Shown: in pieces, positions 9,853-13,287 of the stretch
Position numbering within the stretch: the stretch's first letter is position 1
Layout: each line of letters begins with the position of its first letter
Assembly: GCA_027575765.1 (NCBI GenBank)
Contig: JANBPT010001155.1
Coordinates: 1 to 13,287, forward strand
Direction: 5' to 3'
Length of the DNA stretch: 13,287 bases
Source of the DNA: Tieghemiomyces parasiticus
Lineage: Eukaryota; Kickxellomycota; Dimargaritomycetes; Dimargaritales; Dimargaritaceae
Notes under the pieces: generated by a model
Seen by the model: only the letters and a program-made list of their open reading frames with translations
Told to the model about the DNA's origin: nothing
Databases searched by the model: none
Program-made: the position numbers and the translations under genes

Positions 9853-10240
9853 GACCATGTCCATTGAGCCAAATCCTTTAGTACCTCAGGCCAAGTTGTC
9901 CAGGGTGGAGGCTTCCTTAGGTATGGTTGGTTGCAGGGGGGATTACTAATAGTTGGGCAAACTTTCTGTCCCACTGCATCCAGACTTCATAGTCCAAGAG
10001 GTTGTCCACCAGCACCTTCACTTCTCCTTGGCAGTCTGAATCAATGATTCTGCCATGGATGGTCAGACCTGGTTGACCCAGAAAACTTTATTCTGCTATC
10101 TGACCATATGAGTTTGGATGCAGCTGAACTGCCCATCCTGCAGGTATCATGGTGGCATTATCCAAAAAGGTGAGGTCATACCCAGTTGGCTTGTTGGTGG
10201 CCTGGCATGGTAATGGTCCTATGGCCTGTAGCCATTGGAA
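9853..10240 (-). pseudogene. dUTPase domain of the retroelement, inactivated
   Basis: dUTPase hydrolyses dUTP to dUMP and keeps uracil out of newly made DNA. All five family motifs appear in order on the minus strand. Motif 1 is KPTGYDL (10198-10172). Motif 2 is IAE-stop-SFLG where relatives have R-S-G-L-A/G (about 10097-10075). Motif 3 is IDSDCQGEV (about 10048-10021); the usual Tyr, which discriminates against ribose, is Cys. Motif 4 is DRKFAQLLV (about 9970-9946). Motif 5 is GTKGFGSM (9884-9858), the Gly-rich C-terminal loop. It lies between RNase H and integrase. Stops and a frameshift before motif 5 make it dead. The identification rests on motif order and spacing rather than one residue, so I regard it as strong. 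Confidence 0.85.
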
Positions 10241-10334
10241 CTGCAGGGTTAGGGCCACTGTTACCTGGAGTATCACAGGTTCATCATGTGACCCAAGAGT
10301 CTCCACTGTTAGTAGACATGACAGGCTGCTCACA

Positions 10335-10582
10335 TTGCTGTGTAACTTTCCCACTCAGTGTTTGACTGTGAAGTTGTGCTCTTGTAGGGCCAGGTACCAG
10401 TATTTGAGACTGCTGGATTGTAGTATTGTAGTTTGGAGCCATTGTAGGGAGCATGGTCAGTTTCAATTGTACAGTGGGTGCCACACAGATATGGCCAGGA
10501 CTTACCTAGGGCCCAGATAATTGCTAGACATTCCCATTTGGCTACAGTGTAGTTTTACTGAGCTGTATTCAAGGAGGCACTG
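10335..10582 (-). pseudogene. Ty3/gypsy RNase H, N-terminally deleted
   Basis: On the minus strand LNTAQ-stop-NYTVAKWECL is followed by AIIWALGKSWPYL (10560-10495) and TIETDHAP (10473-10447), then YWYLALQEHNFTVKH-stop-VGKL (about 10405-10340). These match the Ty3/gypsy RNase H pattern NPAEKNYSVTEKECLA...TDHAPL...HRPGK. The catalytic Glu (WECLA) and the Asp of TDHAP are visible. The first catalytic Asp (in the T-D-A-S segment) is missing, because the domain start and the reverse transcriptase thumb are gone at the junction with the 133-bp copy B. Confidence 0.85.
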
Positions 10583-10715
10583 TGTGGAAATTGGGAACCA
10601 CCACATTAGATTATCCCAAGGTAAAGTCCAAGTCTACTATTTCAGAACCATGAACTCTGTGATGGTAGAATAGCCTTTTGGTTATGGTATAAGTCTTGGG
10701 CCTAATATCAGCACA
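10583..10715 (-). mobile_element. 133-bp TGT...ACA element, copy B (inverted relative to A and C)
   Basis: Reverse complement of copies A and C, about 91 percent identical to C by eye, and exactly the same length. Flanks CACTG (10578-10582) and CCAGG (10716-10720) do not match, so no target duplication is left. It marks the junction where reverse transcriptase thumb and RNase H start are absent. Confidence 0.75.
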
Positions 10716-11180
10716 CCAGGGCCAATAGGAATATACATAGGTCTATGAGGTACTACTCAAAGCTTGGGGAGAATACAATTATGGCTAAGTAGACCAGGCA
10801 TCTGTCATTCAAGTAGGCATATAATACTTTGTCCATGAGGTGCTGGAAGGTGGCTGGCTCATTGCATAGACCAAAAAGAATCACTGTGAACTTGTAGAGT
10901 CCACTCCCCAGTGCTGAAGGCCATTTAATCAATGCTTACTGGATCCATGGCTACCTGCCAATAACCTGGTACTAAGACCAAGGTACTGAAAGTTGTTGCT
11001 GTTCTTAGGTGGGCTGAGGCTTCATCAATGAAGGGCAGTGGATAGGCATCTCTGCTGGTGGCTCTGTTAAGTTGCTGGAAATGCTTGCAGAACCTTGTTG
11101 TCCCATCCGTCTTCCAGATAGGCACTACTGGACTATCCCATACACTGGTTGGAATTTGTACAATCCCATTAGCTAGCACC

Positions 11181-11649
11181 TGTAGTGATCAAGCAACAAG
11201 TTCTTTGAAGGGGAACTTTATTCTTGAAGGAAGGGATAATAAAGTAATAGAAATTGAAGTTGATGATGATCAAAAGGAGAGAAGGAAAAGGGGGGTATGT
11301 ATATGAAAAAAAGAAAAGGATGAAGATGGTAGAGAAAGGAGGGAGGATTTGGTTGTTGAGGATTTTAGTGAGGACAAAATTCAAGGGAAAAAAAAAAGGA
11401 GGAGAACAATGGATAAATTGCTTCCTAATGATATGTAGCCAATAAGGATGGCCATTTCAAATCCTTTCATTTTTGTGCCTGCTTGAATAAGATGGGACAA
11501 AAGGAGATGAGTCATGTCAAGGCTCCAAGGAACCTCAGAGAACAATAGACAGGTCTGGGTAACCATCCAAGCACTGATAAGGTATCAGGATGGATGAGAA
11601 AGGGAGAGGGAAAGAGAGGGGGAGAAGGAAATGGGATGAATTCACCACA
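11181..11649 (-). mobile_element. 469-bp solo LTR inserted in reverse transcriptase
   Basis: On the minus strand it begins TGTGGTGAATTCATCC and ends GCTTGATCACTACA. It is flanked by GCACC (11176-11180) and GCATC (11650-11654), a 5-bp target duplication with one mismatch. Removing it brings KEVKEML and LANGIVQ of the host reverse transcriptase together. A poly(A) signal AATAAA lies near its 3' end (11217-11222). It is strongly C/T-rich on this strand and codes for nothing. No internal retroelement sequence remains, so it is a solo LTR left by LTR-LTR recombination. Its ends share TGTRGTGA with the 133-bp elements. Confidence 0.8.
11217..11222 (-). promoter_or_regulatory. Poly(A) signal AATAAA of the solo LTR
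   Basis: AATAAA read on the minus strand, 36 bp before the LTR 3' end, where the R/U5 boundary of an LTR is expected. Confidence 0.5.
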
Positions 11650-11849
11650 GCATCTCTTTCACTTCTTTCTCATGTTCTGCTTCCTTAGCCCAGGGAACTC
11701 TATAGGATTGACTTTTGATGGAGCCAGGTTCACAAACTCAATGTGCTGAATGGCTGCCACATTAACATTATGTTGTTTCAGCTCCTCAGCTAACAGGCCA
11801 GCCTCCTGGATGACCTAGCATATCTGGGTACATTCTTTGCTTGTGAGGG

Positions 11850-11985
11850 GGGGCCCCATTTGTGTCCCCCTGGGTCAATGCCCAGGTGAAAATCAAACTA
11901 GGCCACTGTGATACCCAGGGTCAGGATGACAGGTTCCCAGCAAGCATTCCTTGAACAGATGATGACCTTGTTATCCTGAAGGTTG
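11850..11985 (-). pseudogene. Probable protease or protease-RT linker of the Ty3/gypsy element
   Basis: The minus strand reads LQDNKVIICSRNACWEPVIL, then TLGITVA-stop-FDFHLGID. Position just before the reverse transcriptase and the beta-strand-like pattern suit the C-terminal half of a retroelement aspartic protease, but the D-T/S-G active-site triad is not visible, so the call rests mainly on position. A following stretch (EELKQHNVNVAAIQHIEFVN) in another frame leads to the reverse transcriptase. Confidence 0.4.
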
Positions 11986-12016
11986 GCAATGCCATTTGTA
12001 ATGGGTACTTAGTGGC

Positions 12017-12149
12017 TGTGTTGATACTAGGCCCAAGTCTAATACCATAACCAAAAGGCTATTCTACTATCACAGAATTTGTGGTTCTGAAATAGTAGAC
12101 TTGGACTTTACCCTGGGATGATCTAATGTGGTGGTTCCCAATCACCACA
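12017..12149 (+). mobile_element. 133-bp TGT...ACA element, copy C, perfect target duplication
   Basis: Starts TGTGTTGATACTAGG and ends CCCAATCACCACA, flanked on both sides by GTGGC (12012-12016 and 12150-12154), an exact 5-bp duplication that fixes the element ends. Excising it restores a continuous GGCAATGCCACTAAG. Contains inverted internal segments (see findings). Confidence 0.85.
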
Positions 12150-12239
12150 GTGGCATTGCCCATGTATAGATGCTACAAAATATGGTGAGGATTTTAAGTG
12201 GGAGTACAACCAGATATGGAACAAGGCCTACCAGGTCAC

Positions 12240-12620
12240 GTGAACTTCCCAGTGAGCCAAACCTCACCACCAGACAATCCCAGGGCCACCTCCCCAACAG
12301 AGAACGCCAAGGCTGGCACTACAGTGAGTGCCAAGGTCATAACTGAAACACAAGTTGGATCTACAAACTCTGTCAGAGAGAACAACCCATAGATGCTGCA
12401 GAAAGAACAAGGACCTGAAGCCCCCTCCCCCAATCCAGTAGAGATGGATGGTCTCCCTTTGCTGTCCAACAATATATAAGAGGCAAAGTTGTGCACACTA
12501 TTTATCCCTTGTATACAAAATAAATCCTCTTCACCACTTGATTGATTTGTTGTCTCCTTGCCCTCATTCTTCATAACCTCAATAACGTGGCACTCCTCTG
12601 CCCTTCGTGTTACAGGAGGT
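12240..12620 (+). mobile_element. LTR-like segment, plus orientation, limits unknown
   Basis: TATATAAG at 12473-12480 is followed 39 bp later by AATAAA at 12519-12524 and then a T/G-rich stretch (TTGATTTGTTGTCT, 12540-12553). This compact promoter plus poly(A) layout is that of an LTR U3-R-U5. No TG...CA ends with matching 5-bp flanks could be found and no second copy is in the window. A minus-strand open frame of 165 codons (12733-12236) overlaps it but matches nothing I know. Confidence 0.35.
12473..12480 (+). promoter_or_regulatory. TATA box candidate
   Basis: TATATAAG, at the distance from the AATAAA at 12519 expected within an LTR. Confidence 0.4.
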
Positions 12621-12738
12621 CTCAAACTGCAGTGATTCATATGAAAGCTAAGTGAGTTAACAACAAATTGATTGGTATAAACTATCCCAGGGTTGAACCA
12701 TTTCTGGCTTCCCACCTTGCTTTGTTTAACCATCCATC

Positions 12739-13122
12739 ATGTCTACTATTCAAACCCCCTCCCTCACTCCACCCAAGTTTACCAGGCGTGATGTATAGGT
12801 CCTTACTTCTAATTATTATCTGGAGGGCCGCAAGGCAGATGATATTATAAATATTTTGACATCCAAGCTGTGCTTGGCTGCCCCTAGCCACTCCACCATC
12901 TACAGGTGGCTGGTTTGCTTTAGCACAGGTCACTACTGTAACCGAAAGGAAAGGGAAATGGGAATCCGCTCACTTCTGCCCCTGGTAGGTTTTAGGTTAT
13001 TAATGGACCACTCATGGGAAATTCCAGTTCCTCAGAGAGTGAGCATGACATCCAAACGACCAGGGAAAGGAAAGAGAGGATCCACCCCTCTCCTCCCCCC
13101 TTTCGATCTAAGGACTCACTAG
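12739..13122 (+). pseudogene. Plus-strand reading frame with one internal stop, possible mobile-element protein
   Basis: From ATG 12739 the frame reads MSTIQTPSLTPPKFTRRDV, then TAG at 12796-12798, then NYYLEGRKADDIINILTSKL, SHSTIYRWLVCF and onward to TAG at 13120. Two readings are possible. The helical LEGRKADDIINIL...STIYRWL looks like a helix-turn-helix of a transposase. Alternatively PPKFTxxDVxV recalls the start of retroelement Gag, which would suit the LTR-like segment lying just upstream. After 13122 a different frame (AAFNKHVIFQRIDIPLSNRE) stays open to the window edge. No family is recognised; the single stop and frame change suggest decay. Confidence 0.3.
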
Positions 13123-13287
13123 CTGCATTCAACAAGCACGTGATATTCCAGAGAATAGACATTCCGCTGAGCAACAGGGAAAGGAATGTTCTCCCTTCTG
13201 GATGCCAAACGGCTTCCCTCTCCCCTCCTTTTACCTTGCCGGCGAAAACTCTACTTCGCCCCCAGGCGAGCACATATATAGTGACCT

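Larger units (their letters stand above)
10716..11715 (-). pseudogene. Ty3/gypsy reverse transcriptase, split by solo LTR
   Basis: The minus-strand segment ending AEHEKEVKEML (about 11680-11655) is separated by the 469-bp solo LTR from LANGIVQIPTSVWDSPVV, then FCKHFQQLN, RDAYPLPFID and FSTLVLVPGYWQVAMD (11176-10940). Further on are LFGLCNEPATFQHLMDKVL and VYLAIIVFS (10794-10774). These are the ordered fingers and palm motifs of Ty3/gypsy reverse transcriptase. The catalytic YLDD box has become Y-L-A with one codon lost, and the first catalytic Asp (LDLASGYW in relatives) is replaced in LVLVPGYW. A TAA at 10925 and later stops also break the frame. Confidence 0.92.
8462..12240 (-). mobile_element. 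Degenerate Ty3/gypsy-type LTR retrotransposon with dUTPase domain
   Basis: Runs from high to low coordinates: possible protease (about 11985-11850), reverse transcriptase (11715-10716, interrupted), RNase H (10582-10335), dUTPase (10240-9853), integrase (9700-8500). Reverse transcriptase to integrase order is that of Ty3/gypsy; Ty1/copia elements place integrase before reverse transcriptase. Every domain has stops and frame breaks, so nothing is functional. Several stops are TGA where family members carry Arg (for example KH*VGK for KHRPGK), as expected from CGA to TGA decay. Between 9361 and 12238 there is one CpG. The element is interrupted by a 469-bp solo LTR and three 133-bp elements. 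A clear LTR pair, primer-binding site and gag were not found, so the outer ends given are approximate. It is old and was probably heavily methylated. Confidence 0.85.

Noticed and set aside
10149..10520. Plus-strand open frame of 123 codons
   Set aside because: Antisense to RNase H and dUTPase motif 1 on the minus strand.
9172..12149. Repeated segments considered as a CRISPR array or tandem repeat
   Set aside because: Only three dispersed copies, one inverted, with TGT...ACA ends and target duplications; this is transposition, and the genome is eukaryotic.
12660..12720. Possible tRNA or tRNA-like primer-binding region near GGTTGAACC
   Set aside because: No cloverleaf could be drawn around it; only the short T-arm-like string is present.
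12236..12733. Minus-strand open frame of 165 codons, considered as gag or protease of the Ty3/gypsy element
   Set aside because: It contains no zinc knuckle and no D-T/S-G triad (only a passing L-L-D-S-K). It lies in the CpG-retaining segment and is antisense to the LTR-like TATA/AATAAA arrangement, so it is most likely chance.

Overview
This window looks like nuclear DNA of a filamentous or early-diverging fungus. It holds intron-rich genes (introns about 130 to 300 nt, donors GTAAGT/GTAAGC, acceptors CAG) that are rich in CpG. One is a Cla4/PAK-type kinase with the fungal PH-CRIB-kinase order. Beside the genes lies a decayed Ty3/gypsy-type retrotransposon. Phylum cannot be fixed from the sequence. 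All recognisable genes and the large retroelement are on the minus strand.

Positions 1-2388 carry the kinase gene, entering from the right and running off the left edge. Four exons join in phase and encode a PH domain, a CRIB motif, a proline-rich linker and the N-terminal two thirds of a kinase domain. Its upstream side (2392 to about 4050) is a long stretch that is pyrimidine-rich on the transcribed-sense strand, with no convincing gene. From 7244 down to 5286 is a second gene: a coiled-coil protein of about 279 residues in eight short exons. Its ends match, from memory, the plant At4g15545-type family. Just downstream (5285 to about 5090) is a fragment that reads like the start of a beta-propeller protein, and another possible gene fragment lies at 7327-7600.

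From about 8460 to 12240 is the dead Ty3/gypsy pol region on the minus strand: possible protease, reverse transcriptase, RNase H, dUTPase, integrase. All five dUTPase motifs can be picked out between RNase H and integrase. The element has many stops and damaged catalytic motifs, and from 9361 to 12238 it contains a single CpG, the mark of long-term CpG methylation and deamination. It was later hit by a 469-bp solo LTR (11181-11649) and by three copies of a 133-bp element with TGT...ACA ends (9172-9304, 10583-10715 inverted, 12017-12149). Two of those three have 5-bp target duplications; the third sits on a deletion.

The right end (12240-13287) regains CpGs. It holds an LTR-like promoter/poly(A) arrangement on the plus strand (TATATAAG at 12473, AATAAA at 12519), followed by a plus-strand reading frame from 12739 broken by one stop, possibly the start of another mobile element. 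The genes show no shared pathway. The region is best seen as ordinary fungal genes next to a methylated, nested transposon graveyard.
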